Made by a program: the position numbers and the translations under genes. A stretch of 39,571 nt of DNA from positions 1 through 39,571 of the forward strand of contig JAAUZY010000106.1 in the NCBI GenBank assembly GCA_014804355.1. The letters are read 5' to 3'. Each line of letters opens with the position of its first letter. The stretch's first letter is position 1. Positions 8,154 through 15,209 of the stretch are shown here, one piece after another. The DNA comes from Lachnospiraceae bacterium. Its GTDB lineage: Bacteria; Bacillota; Clostridia; Lachnospirales; Lachnospiraceae. Below the pieces are notes generated by a model, which was not told the origin of the DNA, ran no database searches, and worked only from the letters and a program-made list of their open reading frames with translations.

Positions 8154-8255
8154 AAAGCAGTGAGTCCTACTGAGAGTGGAATCGATAAAAGCAGTGAGTC
8201 CTACTGAGAGTGGAATCGATAAAAGCAGTGAGTCCTACTGAGAGTGGAATCGATC
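8154..8255 (+). repeat. Three tandem 34-bp repeats (antitoxin units)
   Basis: Units at 8154-8187, 8188-8221 and 8222-8255. Copies 1 and 2 are identical; copy 3 differs only at its last base (C for A). Each unit has A-rich ends and a central region in which CAGT and ACTG can pair. No spacers separate them, so this is not CRISPR. Confidence 0.95.
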
Positions 8256-8287
8256 TGAGGCTGCGCTACAGCGCAGCCTCAAGTTTT
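8256..8287 (+). terminator. Rho-independent terminator between antitoxin repeats and toxin
   Basis: A perfect 11-bp GC-rich stem (8256-8266 with 8271-8281) with loop TACA, followed by AG and TTTT at 8284-8287. The position between repeats and toxin gene is diagnostic of type III systems, where partial read-through expresses the toxin. Confidence 0.88.
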
Positions 8288-8333
8288 ACACAGACAAAAT
8301 AATGTGGATGTTACTTTTAACGAAAGGATAGCC

Positions 8334-8879
8334 ATGGCGCAAAAAAGGCTGAATCTATATCTTATAGATATGAAATACATACGAAATCTGTCAAAGGCGG
8401 ATGACCGGGTTATGTCAGTATCTCCGCAAGTCGGTAAAGAAACCAGACCCTTTGTTGGAATTGTAATCGTGTGCGGTGTACAGAAATATTGTATTCCGTT
8501 AAGTTCCCCGAAGCCAAAACACCAATCCATGAAGAACGATGTGGATTTTATGAAAATTTTGGACGGTGAGAAACTCATTGGAGTCTTGAATTTTAACAAC
8601 ATGATTCCAGTGGATGAAAGCTGTATCCTGCCCCTAAACCTTCGAATTACCGAAAAAGATGATTCCACCATAAGGAATTATAAAAAAATGGCGGTAAAGC
8701 AACTGGATTGGTGTCAACGCAATCAGGATGCTATTGTCAAAAAGGCTAATAAGCTATATACGTTGCTACAGTCTGATAGGGTCAGCAGCATTCTAAAAAA
8801 ACGGTGCTGCGATTTTAAAAAACTGGAGATAGTGTTGCAAAAGTGGATAGGAGGCAGTAGTGATAAAAAGAAAAGATAG
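8334..8879 (+). CDS. toxN: Type III toxin-antitoxin system toxin, ToxN/AbiQ family endoribonuclease
   Basis: A 181-aa protein with the conserved ToxN/AbiQ pattern: an N-terminal strand 'LNLYLIDMKYIRNLSKADDRVM', 'RPFVGIVIVCGVQKYCIPLSSPKPKH' (39-63; the SSPKPKH motif holds residues important for RNA cleavage in characterised members), and 'GVLNFNNMIPV' (83-93). A helical C-terminus follows ('WCQRNQDAIVKKANKLY'). The family cleaves RNA at A-rich sites and is inhibited by the repeat RNA encoded upstream; many members give abortive infection against phages. The start at ATG 8334 follows GAAAGGA; GTG 8304 in the same frame has no site. Length matches the family (about 170-200 aa). The last codons overlap the start of the next acetyltransferase gene, which may be co-transcribed with it. 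Confidence 0.9.
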   Translation: MAQKRLNLYLIDMKYIRNLSKADDRVMSVSPQVGKETRPFVGIVIVCGVQKYCIPLSSPKPKHQSMKNDVDFMKILDGEKLIGVLNFNNMIPVDESCILPLNLRITEKDDSTIRNYKKMAVKQLDWCQRNQDAIVKKANKLYTLLQSDRVSSILKKRCCDFKKLEIVLQKWIGGSSDKKKR

Positions 8880-9411
8880 TGATATGATACTAGAAACCGA
8901 ACGATTATACCTACGCGAAATGAATCAATCCGACTTTAACTCTTTACGCAAAATAATGCAGGATACAGAAACTATGTATGCTTACGAAGGGGCTTTCAGT
9001 GATTCGGAGGTTCAGGAGTGGCTTGACAGGCAGATTTCCCGTTATCAGAAATGGGGCTTTGGGCTGTGGGCGGTCATTCTGAAAGAAACCGACGAAATGA
9101 TCGGGCAATGCGGACTTACGATGCAGCCGTGGAAAGACGAAGAAGTGCTTGAAATAGGTTATCTTTTCAGGCGGAGCTATTGGCATAAAGGCTATGCAGT
9201 TGAAGCGGCCACGGCGTGTAAGCAATATGCTTTTGAAACACTGAATGCCAAAGAAGTCTGTTCTATTATCAGAGATACGAATACAGCCTCTCAGAATGTG
9301 GCCGTCCGAAACGGGATGACCGTAATGGACACCTGGACCAAACACTACCGCGGCGTGGATATGCCTCATTATCGTTATGTAGCTTCACGACATGGCACTA
9401 TGCCCTGTTAA
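8860..9411 (+). CDS. RimJ/RimL-type GNAT N-acetyltransferase
   Basis: 183 aa. The N-terminus 'MILETERLYLREMNQSDF' followed by 'LWAVILKETDEMIGQCGL', 'LEIGYLFRRSYWHKGYAVEAA' (acetyl-CoA loop) and 'VCSIIRDTNTASQNVAVRNGM' is the standard RimJ/RimL layout. The usual activity is acetylation of protein N-termini or small amines. I chose GTG 8860, because AGGAGG at 8849-8854 is 5 nt upstream; the ATG at 8884 gives the start normally seen in the family but has a weak site. It overlaps the toxin gene by 20 nt, so it is likely translated from toxin mRNA. The overlap may be a passenger relationship, with no known functional link to type III toxins. Confidence 0.87.
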   Translation: MIKRKDSDMILETERLYLREMNQSDFNSLRKIMQDTETMYAYEGAFSDSEVQEWLDRQISRYQKWGFGLWAVILKETDEMIGQCGLTMQPWKDEEVLEIGYLFRRSYWHKGYAVEAATACKQYAFETLNAKEVCSIIRDTNTASQNVAVRNGMTVMDTWTKHYRGVDMPHYRYVASRHGTMPC

Positions 9412-9416
9412 TGCCT

Positions 9417-10469
9417 TTATAATCTGATAGCCTCAATCTGGTGTAAACGAGAATTTAAAGTAGCTTTAATTTCTTTTTCAATATTTCGTATATACTTTAT
9501 CCTCTCCACCGTGTTTCGCACCTCAGAAACTCCCATCATCCTTTCTGTTTCATCAATGCATGCGCCAAGCGCTCTTTGAATATTATACTCTAACCATTCT
9601 ACCCATGTATATGCCACACCAAATACATCGCTGTACGCCCGAAAACAATTATCATACGCCTCCAGATAACCGTCAAAAAAAGCAAGCATCTTGTCAATGT
9701 CCATATTACAGGTTACAATTCCCGACCATTGAAGTGCCAGTTGAAGTGCATGCGATATCGGATTGCCGTAATCAAGGCATTCTAAATCTATTACCCATGG
9801 ATTACCATTATTCCACATAATGTTTTTAGGGTCCATATCCTCATCAGATACACAAATAATATCAGGCAAAGAAGTTCTTGCCTTATTCAACTCCTTCTCG
9901 GCATAGATCAAAAGCTCCTCATTGTCAACCAAAAGAGAGGCTATCTCGCTTCTTTCTTCGTTTGCTTTATGGATATACTCGTGCCAGTTAATTTTACTTA
10001 ATTCAGGCTCCTGATGGGAAACATTCTTAGGATTAATTGCATGAATTCTTCCGAGAATATTTCCGGCTGCATTACATTCGTCACTTGAAATATTATTCCA
10101 ATCGGTTATGTGTCCTTCCTGCCATTTGAATATATAGAAATAGTGACCTTCTACCTTTTGCATTTTATGACCGTTGACGGTTATTGAAGGTACAATAGGA
10201 ATATCTTCATTTTCCAAAATATGTTCGATTTTTTCCGCCCGTCCATAGTTTTCAAGGGCATCGCTTCTACTCATTATTTCCGGATTTAAGTGTTTCACTG
10301 CATACATTCCGCAGTCTGTTGTTACTCTGTACATTCTATGCAATAAGCCGCCAGATACTGGCTCTATCGGGAAAATAATGCTTCCCAAACCGCATGTCAT
10401 CATCAATGCAGCTATTAATTCTTCTATTGATTTTTCTTTCAATTCTCTTATCCTCATTACTTTACGCAT
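9417..10469 (-). CDS. APH-family phosphotransferase (aminoglycoside/choline kinase-like)
   Basis: About 350 aa, protein-kinase-like fold. Visible motifs are the N-lobe nucleotide loop region 'PVSGGLLHRMYRVTT' and 'YAVKHLN' (the Lys of the VAIK-like strand), and 'FKWQEGHI' in the hinge. The catalytic loop is 'VSDEDMDPKNIMW', a variant of HGDxHxxN with Ser-Asp for His-Gly but keeping the Asp and Asn. The metal site is 'WVIDLECLDYGNP'. It would phosphorylate a hydroxyl group of a small molecule; aminoglycoside, macrolide or a metabolite are all possible. The frame is open up to 10538, but a promoter (10500-10528) lies inside that extension, so I start at Met 10469, with AGAGGA upstream at 12-nt spacing. 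Met 10457 is also possible. It converges with the RimJ/L gene. Confidence 0.72.
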   Translation of the reverse strand: MRKVMRIRELKEKSIEELIAALMMTCGLGSIIFPIEPVSGGLLHRMYRVTTDCGMYAVKHLNPEIMSRSDALENYGRAEKIEHILENEDIPIVPSITVNGHKMQKVEGHYFYIFKWQEGHITDWNNISSDECNAAGNILGRIHAINPKNVSHQEPELSKINWHEYIHKANEERSEIASLLVDNEELLIYAEKELNKARTSLPDIICVSDEDMDPKNIMWNNGNPWVIDLECLDYGNPISHALQLALQWSGIVTCNMDIDKMLAFFDGYLEAYDNCFRAYSDVFGVAYTWVEWLEYNIQRALGACIDETERMMGVSEVRNTVERIKYIRNIEKEIKATLNSRLHQIEAIRL

Positions 10470-10499
10470 TGAATTTGTTATTCCTCTAACTTCCACGTA

Positions 10500-10528
10500 A
10501 GTATATCGCATGCTTTCGTTGTTTTCAA
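10500..10528 (-). promoter_or_regulatory. Promoter of the APH-like gene
   Basis: On the minus strand TTGAAA (10528-10523) and TATACT (10505-10500) are 17 bp apart. The box lies inside the first codons of the longest open frame and so decides for a downstream start of the gene. Confidence 0.6.
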
Positions 10529-10611
10529 CACATCTCATAATATGACATTGTGGTTCGGTTTCAATGTGCTTTCTTACTGCAATTCAGAGAAGCATATATT
10601 ACTATTCAAAC

Positions 10612-10671
10612 TAAATAGTTGACACAGTCCATTTTTCTTTTTATAATAATGTGGACAAGGTCAACTATTTA
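10612..10671 (+). promoter_or_regulatory. Perfect consensus promoter flanked by a 12-bp inverted repeat (likely MarR operators)
   Basis: TTGACA (10619-10624) and TATAAT (10642-10647) are 17 bp apart, the full sigma-A consensus. The 12-bp arms TAAATAGTTGAC (10612-10623) and GTCAACTATTTA (10660-10671) are perfect inverted copies, one covering the -35 and the other lying just after the start point. The first arm also forms a 17-bp imperfect palindrome with the upstream TCAAACTA. The MarR domain of the last gene of this operon is the obvious candidate binder, giving autorepression by occupation of both sites. Confidence 0.7.
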
Positions 10672-10689
10672 TACCAAGGAGTAACTACT

Positions 10690-11574
10690 ATGAAGCGCTC
10701 TATGAATCCGAGAATCATGCTAATCATATCAATGACAGTGTTTGGTACACTTGGCCTGTTTGTGAGAAACATTGCCCTGTCTTCCGGAGAACTTGCTCTA
10801 TACCGGGCAATTCTCGCGGCACTATTAATTGCCGTTTTTCTGTCTGCCACAAAACAGAAAATCCCGTTCCACGAAATCAAAAAAGAGATTCCTCTTCTTC
10901 TGTTATCAGGCGTGGCTATGGGTTTTAATTGGATACTGCTTTTTGAAGCATATAAGTACACTACTGTTTCCGTTGCGACCCTCAGCTATTACTTTGCCCC
11001 GGTCATCGTGACGGTAGCCTGCCCTGTTCTATTTAAGGAAAAGATGTCGGGAAAGCAATGGATCTGTTTTTTGATGTCCACGCTGGGTATTGTATTGATT
11101 ACAGAACTTGGAGATCTGTCGGCCGGAAATAATCATTTTATCGGCATTCTCTTTGGTCTTGGTGCGGCCTGTTTCTATGCAGCGGTTATTCTGCTCAATA
11201 AGTTTATTAAGAAGGTGGAAGGTATCCACAGAACATTCCTGCAATTTATTGCTGCGATTCTTGTTCTGATTCCTTATGTGGGATTCACGAGCGGAGTCAC
11301 ACTTTCCGCCCTTAACAGTACCGGCTGGGTCTGCCTGCTGATCGTTGGATTTGTCCATACCGGTGTGACCTACTGTTTATACTTTTCCTCTCTCAAAGAA
11401 CTGCCGGGACAGAAAGCCGCCATATTGAGTTATATTGACCCGCTGGTAGCAGTTCTTGTATCTGTCCTGATTTTGGGAGAAGGCATGACCGCCTTGCAGA
11501 TAATCGGCGGCGCTCTGATTTTAGGTTTTACCCTCTGGAATGAAATTACACCCACAAACAGGGAGGTGGAATAA
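10690..11574 (+). CDS. EamA/DMT-family transporter
   Basis: A 294-aa drug/metabolite transporter with about ten membrane segments and two EamA repeats (about 5-140 and 155-285). Typical features are 'ALYRAILAALLIAVF' in TM2, 'EAYKYTTVSVATLSYYFAPVIV' at the end of the first repeat and 'LPGQKAAILSYIDPLVAVLVSVLILGE' in the second. The family exports amino acids, nucleobases or toxic compounds; the cargo cannot be read here. The start at ATG 10690 follows AAGGAG with 7-nt spacing. Its stop overlaps the first base of the MarR-GNAT gene, so both are one operon under the repressed promoter at 10612-10671. Confidence 0.92.
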   Translation: MKRSMNPRIMLIISMTVFGTLGLFVRNIALSSGELALYRAILAALLIAVFLSATKQKIPFHEIKKEIPLLLLSGVAMGFNWILLFEAYKYTTVSVATLSYYFAPVIVTVACPVLFKEKMSGKQWICFLMSTLGIVLITELGDLSAGNNHFIGILFGLGAACFYAAVILLNKFIKKVEGIHRTFLQFIAAILVLIPYVGFTSGVTLSALNSTGWVCLLIVGFVHTGVTYCLYFSSLKELPGQKAAILSYIDPLVAVLVSVLILGEGMTALQIIGGALILGFTLWNEITPTNREVE

Positions 11575-12485
11575 TGCTCACGCAGGACCAGATCGCAGAT
11601 ATTCAGGGATTTCACAAGGTATATCAGAATTTATTTAAATCGGTGGATGCAGCAATTATCGAAGCGGGGTATTCTTTAACTGAAAAAGAAGTCTTACTCG
11701 AGATCAGCAAAACCGAACGCTGTAATGCCAACATTCTGATCGGGCAGTTAGGCATTGACCGCAGCTATATGAGCCGAATGCTGAAGCAGTTTGAAAAGAA
11801 CGGGCTGATCAAGAAGACCACCTCCGGCACGGACAGCCGAATCAAATATATTCATCTTACCGATTTCGGCAGAGAGGAGTTTAACCGATTGAGCGATATC
11901 CAAAATCGGCAGATCGCCCATGCATTTGAAAATCTGTCATCAGAGGATGTCAATGCAATCTGCTCAGCCTTAGTTATGACAAGAAACAAACTGTCAGATG
12001 CCAACGACGTGATCACCATTCGCCCGTTCAAACAGGGCGATATCGAATATGTGATTTCCAGACACAAGACCCTTTATTATGCGGAGCGACACTTATCCGG
12101 TACTTTTTCCGCTTATGTGGACAGGATCGTTTATGATTTTGTAGACCGGTTTCATCCGGAAACCGACTGTCTGAATATTCTGGAATGCAACGGAGTACCC
12201 GCGGGCAGCATAGCCATTAAGAAAGCCGGAAAAGATACTGCACAGCTTCGTTTTTTCATGCTGGAACCGGAAATGCGCCGGCGCGGGTATGGTAACAGGC
12301 TTATGGATATGGCTCTGGACTTTTGCAGGAGCAGAAATTACAAAACAGTTTTCCTGCTTACGATCACCGCACAGGTTATTGCGCGGCATGTCTATGAAAC
12401 GCATGGCTTTCATAAGGTATCAGCCACTGATAAATCCGAATGGGGTGAGGGCGTGATCGAAGAATATTGGGAATTAAGTCTGTAA
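11574..12485 (+). CDS. MarR-type regulator fused to a GNAT acetyltransferase
   Basis: 303 aa. Residues 1-140 are a MarR winged helix: 'LTEKEVLLEISKTERCNANILIGQLGIDRSYMSRMLKQFEKNGLIKK' (helix-turn-helix), the wing 'TTSGTDSRIKYIHLTDFGREEF', and a dimerisation helix. From about residue 142 ('ITIRPFKQGDIEYVISRH') it is a GNAT domain with 'AQLRFFMLEPEMRRRGYGNRLMDMALDFC' (acetyl-CoA loop) and 'ARHVYETHGF'. Such MarR-GNAT fusions are known in bacteria; a combined repressor and modifying enzyme for the same ligand is one reading. It follows the EamA gene with 1-nt overlap and a GGAGGTGG site, so regulator, exporter and modifier would respond together. A short inverted repeat (12485-12508) after the stop may be a weak terminator. 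Confidence 0.92.
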   Translation: MLTQDQIADIQGFHKVYQNLFKSVDAAIIEAGYSLTEKEVLLEISKTERCNANILIGQLGIDRSYMSRMLKQFEKNGLIKKTTSGTDSRIKYIHLTDFGREEFNRLSDIQNRQIAHAFENLSSEDVNAICSALVMTRNKLSDANDVITIRPFKQGDIEYVISRHKTLYYAERHLSGTFSAYVDRIVYDFVDRFHPETDCLNILECNGVPAGSIAIKKAGKDTAQLRFFMLEPEMRRRGYGNRLMDMALDFCRSRNYKTVFLLTITAQVIARHVYETHGFHKVSATDKSEWGEGVIEEYWELSL

Positions 12486-12552
12486 AAGCAATCGTTTTCC
12501 CTTGCTTTATGCCTTATTCCAAAAATACCTCCCCGTCACGTCCGCGCTCCGT

Positions 12553-13065
12553 TTAAAAATTCTGCAAAGTAGCAAATAGCTTGTCCATGTCAATGGGCTT
12601 GCCCAAGTGACCGTTCATACCGGCAGAGAGAACGCGCTGGCGGTTCTCTTCAAAGGCGTTGGCAGTCATAGCTACGTTGGGCAGATGCGCCAAGCGCGGG
12701 TCCGACATGGCGCGGATGGTCTTCGTTGCTTCGATGCCGTCCGTCACGGGCATTTGGATGTCCATCAGGATCAATTCATAAGGATCATCCACGGAATGGG
12801 CAACCTTTTCCACCGCTTCGGCTCCGTCTGATGCCACGTCTACAATACAACCTGCCTCCTCCAGAATCGTCAAGGCAATTTCCTGATTCAACTCGTTATC
12901 CTCAACCAACAAAAGGCGCCGTCCGATAAGCTGCTGTGCGGGAGTAACATCCGCTGTGTCCCGACCCTCGGATTCCTCGCCGAAACGGAAGGTAAATGTA
13001 AATGTGAAGACGCTGATCATCTGCCCCTGCCGGTCGAACTCCATGTTCCACATACCTGATTTCAA
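12553..13065 (-). pseudogene. Remnant: C-terminal receiver domain of a hybrid sensor kinase
   Basis: The frame encodes a complete receiver domain: 'LLLVEDNELNQEIALTILEEAG', phospho-acceptor Asp in 'LILMDIQMPVTDGIEAT', 'VAMTANAF' and the Lys of 'GHLGKPIDMDKL'. The NELNQ and MTANAF forms are typical of receivers at the end of hybrid histidine kinases. Just before it, 'SVFTFTFTFRFGEE' matches the linker that normally follows a kinase HATPase domain (GSTFTFTL-type). The kinase itself is gone: upstream is only about 20 unrelated residues, a TTG as the best start and no good ribosome binding site. It is therefore most likely the 3' remnant of a deleted gene, though a stand-alone receiver is not excluded. 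Confidence 0.7.
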
Positions 13066-13136
13066 AATTTTTAAACACTTTGCTCATCTCATCCGTTATA
13101 TAGTTGAACACGCAAGAGAGGAGGAGCCGCCCGACA

Positions 13137-13601
13137 ATGGAAATCGAAAACCTATACGGAAAATTCCGCAGTGACCTGCTGGCCTACTGCACTGCCATGA
13201 CAAAAAGCAGATCCTCCGCAGAGGACCTAGTTCAGGAGACCTACCTGCGGGCCTTCACCCACTGGGGCGACATGGAAGATCTATCCACAAACCAGTGCCG
13301 CGCATGGCTCTACAAAACCGCGCGTAATCTGTTCATCGATCAGGTGAGAAAGCAGTCCCGCGAGACACCCTCAGATGAGGAACAATTAGCTCTCGCCTCC
13401 TTCGAGGAGGACCTGTCCGAGGCCGCTGTAGCACAGCTCATCGGACGGCTGCCGGATAAAGAAAAAAGCATCTTCTACCTGCGGTATTTTGAAGGCTACA
13501 ATTCAAAGGAGCTGGGCGAGCTCTTTGCCCTGCCCTCAGCCACCATCCGCTCCCGTCTGGTCTCTGCCAAGAGAAGGCTGCGGGAATGGATTGAGGAATA
13601 A
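13137..13601 (+). CDS. ECF-type RNA polymerase sigma factor
   Basis: 154 aa, a two-domain extracytoplasmic-function sigma factor. Region 2 (about 1-75) has 'FRSDLLAYCTAMTKSRSSAEDLVQETYLRAFTHW' (-10 binding, DLVQET being the hallmark) and 'CRAWLYKTARNLFIDQVRKQ'. Region 4 (about 95-150) has 'LIGRLPDKEKSIFYLRYFEGYNSKELGELFALPSATIRSRLVSAKRRLREWI', a helix-turn-helix for -35 recognition. The start at ATG 13137 follows AGAGGAGGAG. No classical anti-sigma factor gene (membrane protein or ZAS-domain protein) lies next to it. Instead come a 54-aa Cys-containing protein and an NGP-repeat protein, both in the same direction. Those two are the natural candidates for its control or its regulon. Confidence 0.9.
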   Translation: MEIENLYGKFRSDLLAYCTAMTKSRSSAEDLVQETYLRAFTHWGDMEDLSTNQCRAWLYKTARNLFIDQVRKQSRETPSDEEQLALASFEEDLSEAAVAQLIGRLPDKEKSIFYLRYFEGYNSKELGELFALPSATIRSRLVSAKRRLREWIEE

Positions 13602-13618
13602 GAAAGGAGATTCACACC

Positions 13619-13783
13619 ATGAAAAGCCAAAAAAAGAACTTCTGCGGTACAACCCGCTGTGGTACACCCCCGTTAGAAAAGATCACCGCACTGGAGCGCG
13701 AGAACCTCATCAGCATGACCGCCGACCGGGAAGGCCAATCCCTGCTTGAATCCTATTGCCGCATCTACCGCGTCATGCTGTAG
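13619..13783 (+). CDS. Small 54-aa Cys-containing protein of unknown function
   Basis: Starts at ATG 13619 with AAAGGAG about 9 nt upstream, 17 nt after the sigma factor stop, and ends at TAG 13781-13783. The N-terminus is basic and has Cys9 and Cys14 in 'KNFCGTTRCGTPPLE'; a helical stretch 'LEKITALERENLISMTADRE' follows, with a third Cys near the C-terminus ('ESYCRIYR'). It has no membrane segment or signal peptide. Good ribosome binding site, operon position and amphipathic composition argue that it is real. I do not recognise the family. A small zinc- or thiol-based sigma partner is one possibility, but there is no HxxxCxxC motif, so this is only a guess. Confidence 0.6.
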   Translation: MKSQKKNFCGTTRCGTPPLEKITALERENLISMTADREGQSLLESYCRIYRVML

Positions 13784-13818
13784 AGACGGGTATCAAAACT
13801 TTTTGGAGGTAATTTATC

Positions 13819-15027
13819 ATGGAAAACAAGAAAAACTTGAAAATCAACTGCGCCGTCTGCGATGTCCGCAACGTCACCGAGGAACTTCTGAACACTTACG
13901 GCGAGGTGGCAATCAACACCGCCTGCATCATCACCAGCCCTGATGCTCAGGCTCTGCTGGGCAAGTACAAGGCCAAGCTCAACTGCGCTGCTACCGCCAC
14001 TATTGACGGGAATGTCGGCGTTTCCACTATCAACGGTCCAATGACCATTGCCCCAGGGCAGGTGATGACAGAGGAAAAAATTTACCTGATTGTCAATGGT
14101 CCTCTGGAGATTCTTCCAGGCAGTGATAATGTCCTGAAAAACTATGTTGGCATGGTGCTCAACGGTCCCGTTATCTGTCCGGAAAGTATGGTAGGTCTGC
14201 TCAGTTCCTTTAACATCAACGGTCCTGTCCGTACTTATCCCGATGGCAGTATCGTCCTGAAGAATACCACCATACTAGACCGCGTCTTTCACCTTCGAAC
14301 CAGGCAGGACGCTCTCTATTATGCCGCCAGCCGGATAGTCGCCCTGTCGCCTGACATCGATTTTACAAAACTGGCGGAAAAGAACGTCCGCTTTGTCACC
14401 AAAAGGCTGTTGGTATCCGAATCCCTGACAGAAGCCGCCGTTCCACTCTTTGATGAGAAAGCAGATATCGTGATTCTGCCTGACGGCTGCGCCTATGTGG
14501 ACGATGATGCAGAGCTGAACGAGACCCTTCTCAGGCGGTATGGCGGTAAACTGTACATCAACGGCGACCTGAATATCACGCCGGAAAGCGCGCCCCTGCT
14601 CGATCAGGTCTCCTTCCTGCGGGTCAACGGCGATCTGCTGGTGTCCAGAAGCCTAAAGAACCGGGTACTGGCAATGGATCTGGAATGCAATGACCTGTAT
14701 GTGGTAGGCGGCATACTCATTACCGACCGTGCGCAGGCGGCAATCAACGCTGCTATGCTGGAGGATGCGGATGATGGTTTGAGCGCAGTGAACTGTGCCC
14801 ACGTCTCAATTTCCGCGGATGTCTCTCCGGAGCTATTGCGGGAAAAGCTGGTGAGCATCATAGGCTGTGCGTCGGTTTCCTGCGCAAGCAAAGAACAGTT
14901 GGATGTTGTGGCACTGCTTGCCAAAGATGTGACCTCCCTCTCCCTGGAGGGTCAGGAGGACGAGGATGATGAACCCGAAAATGACGAGAACGTCATCAAA
15001 ATCAACGCCGCCTCCTACACTTTTTGA
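13819..15027 (+). CDS. NGP-repeat (probable beta-solenoid) protein of unknown function
   Basis: 402 aa, soluble, no signal peptide. The N-terminal part has Cys11 and Cys14 ('INCAVCDV'). Residues 65-150 contain four copies of an Asn-Gly-Pro turn at 72, 93, 115 and 134 (period about 19-22), each between short hydrophobic strands ('STINGPMTI', 'LIVNGPLEI', 'MVLNGPVIC', 'FNINGPVRT'). Two related NGD turns ('LYINGDLNIT', 'LRVNGDLLV') come later. This periodicity suggests stacked beta-strand coils, as in beta-solenoids. The C-terminus is very acidic ('LEGQEDEDDEPENDENVI'). It starts after GGAGG and is the last gene of the sigma-factor unit; a terminator follows. I cannot assign a function. Confidence 0.85.
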   Translation: MENKKNLKINCAVCDVRNVTEELLNTYGEVAINTACIITSPDAQALLGKYKAKLNCAATATIDGNVGVSTINGPMTIAPGQVMTEEKIYLIVNGPLEILPGSDNVLKNYVGMVLNGPVICPESMVGLLSSFNINGPVRTYPDGSIVLKNTTILDRVFHLRTRQDALYYAASRIVALSPDIDFTKLAEKNVRFVTKRLLVSESLTEAAVPLFDEKADIVILPDGCAYVDDDAELNETLLRRYGGKLYINGDLNITPESAPLLDQVSFLRVNGDLLVSRSLKNRVLAMDLECNDLYVVGGILITDRAQAAINAAMLEDADDGLSAVNCAHVSISADVSPELLREKLVSIIGCASVSCASKEQLDVVALLAKDVTSLSLEGQEDEDDEPENDENVIKINAASYTF

Positions 15028-15050
15028 ACAGATTTTCCTCTCCAATAACA

Positions 15051-15077
15051 AGAAAAACTGCCACTGGCAGTTTTTCT
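15051..15077. terminator. Bidirectional rho-independent terminator
   Basis: A 12-bp perfect stem (15051-15062 with 15066-15077), loop ACT, with A-run and T-run arms. It ends the sigma-factor operon and is well placed to serve the minus-strand sirtuin operon too. Confidence 0.85.
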
Positions 15078-15209
15078 GTATGTTATGGCAAATGCAGATT
15101 GGATACAATATCTTCTCATTACTTCGGATTTTTGCATATTGTTGCACTTTCCTGAAGTAAGCTATCGAAAACTTATCTATTATTCTAGAGTATAAACTGA
15201 AAATTTGCG

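Larger units (their letters stand above)
8110..8287 (+). ncRNA. Type III toxin-antitoxin RNA antitoxin precursor
   Basis: Predicted transcript from the consensus promoter to the terminator. It has a 5' part with two small hairpins (8113-8129, 7-bp stem with one G-U; 8134-8149, 6-bp stem with 4-nt loop), then three tandem 34-nt repeats, then a strong terminator. In characterised type III systems (ToxIN, AbiQ/antiQ, CptIN, TenpIN) the toxin, an endoribonuclease, cuts the repeat RNA into single units that wrap around and inhibit it, and the terminator sets the antitoxin:toxin ratio. The repeat length here (34) and copy number (3) are closest to the AbiQ/antiQ layout. The identity rests on position and architecture plus the adjacent toxin gene. 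Confidence 0.85.

Noticed and set aside
8154-8255. CRISPR-like repeats
   Set aside because: The three 34-bp units are directly adjacent without spacers and lie before a terminator and toxin gene, which fits a type III antitoxin instead.
10470-10538. N-terminal extension of the APH-like protein up to 10538
   Set aside because: A good promoter (TTGAAA, 17 bp, TATACT) lies inside it, so the real start is further downstream.
12902-13111. 69-aa minus-strand ORF over the receiver remnant
   Set aside because: It is an alternative frame with no recognisable domain, while the other frame encodes the clear receiver.
13489-13943. Overlapping plus-strand ORFs at 13489-13749 and 13746-13943
   Set aside because: Out of frame with the sigma factor, the 54-aa gene and the NGP-repeat gene, all of which have good ribosome binding sites.
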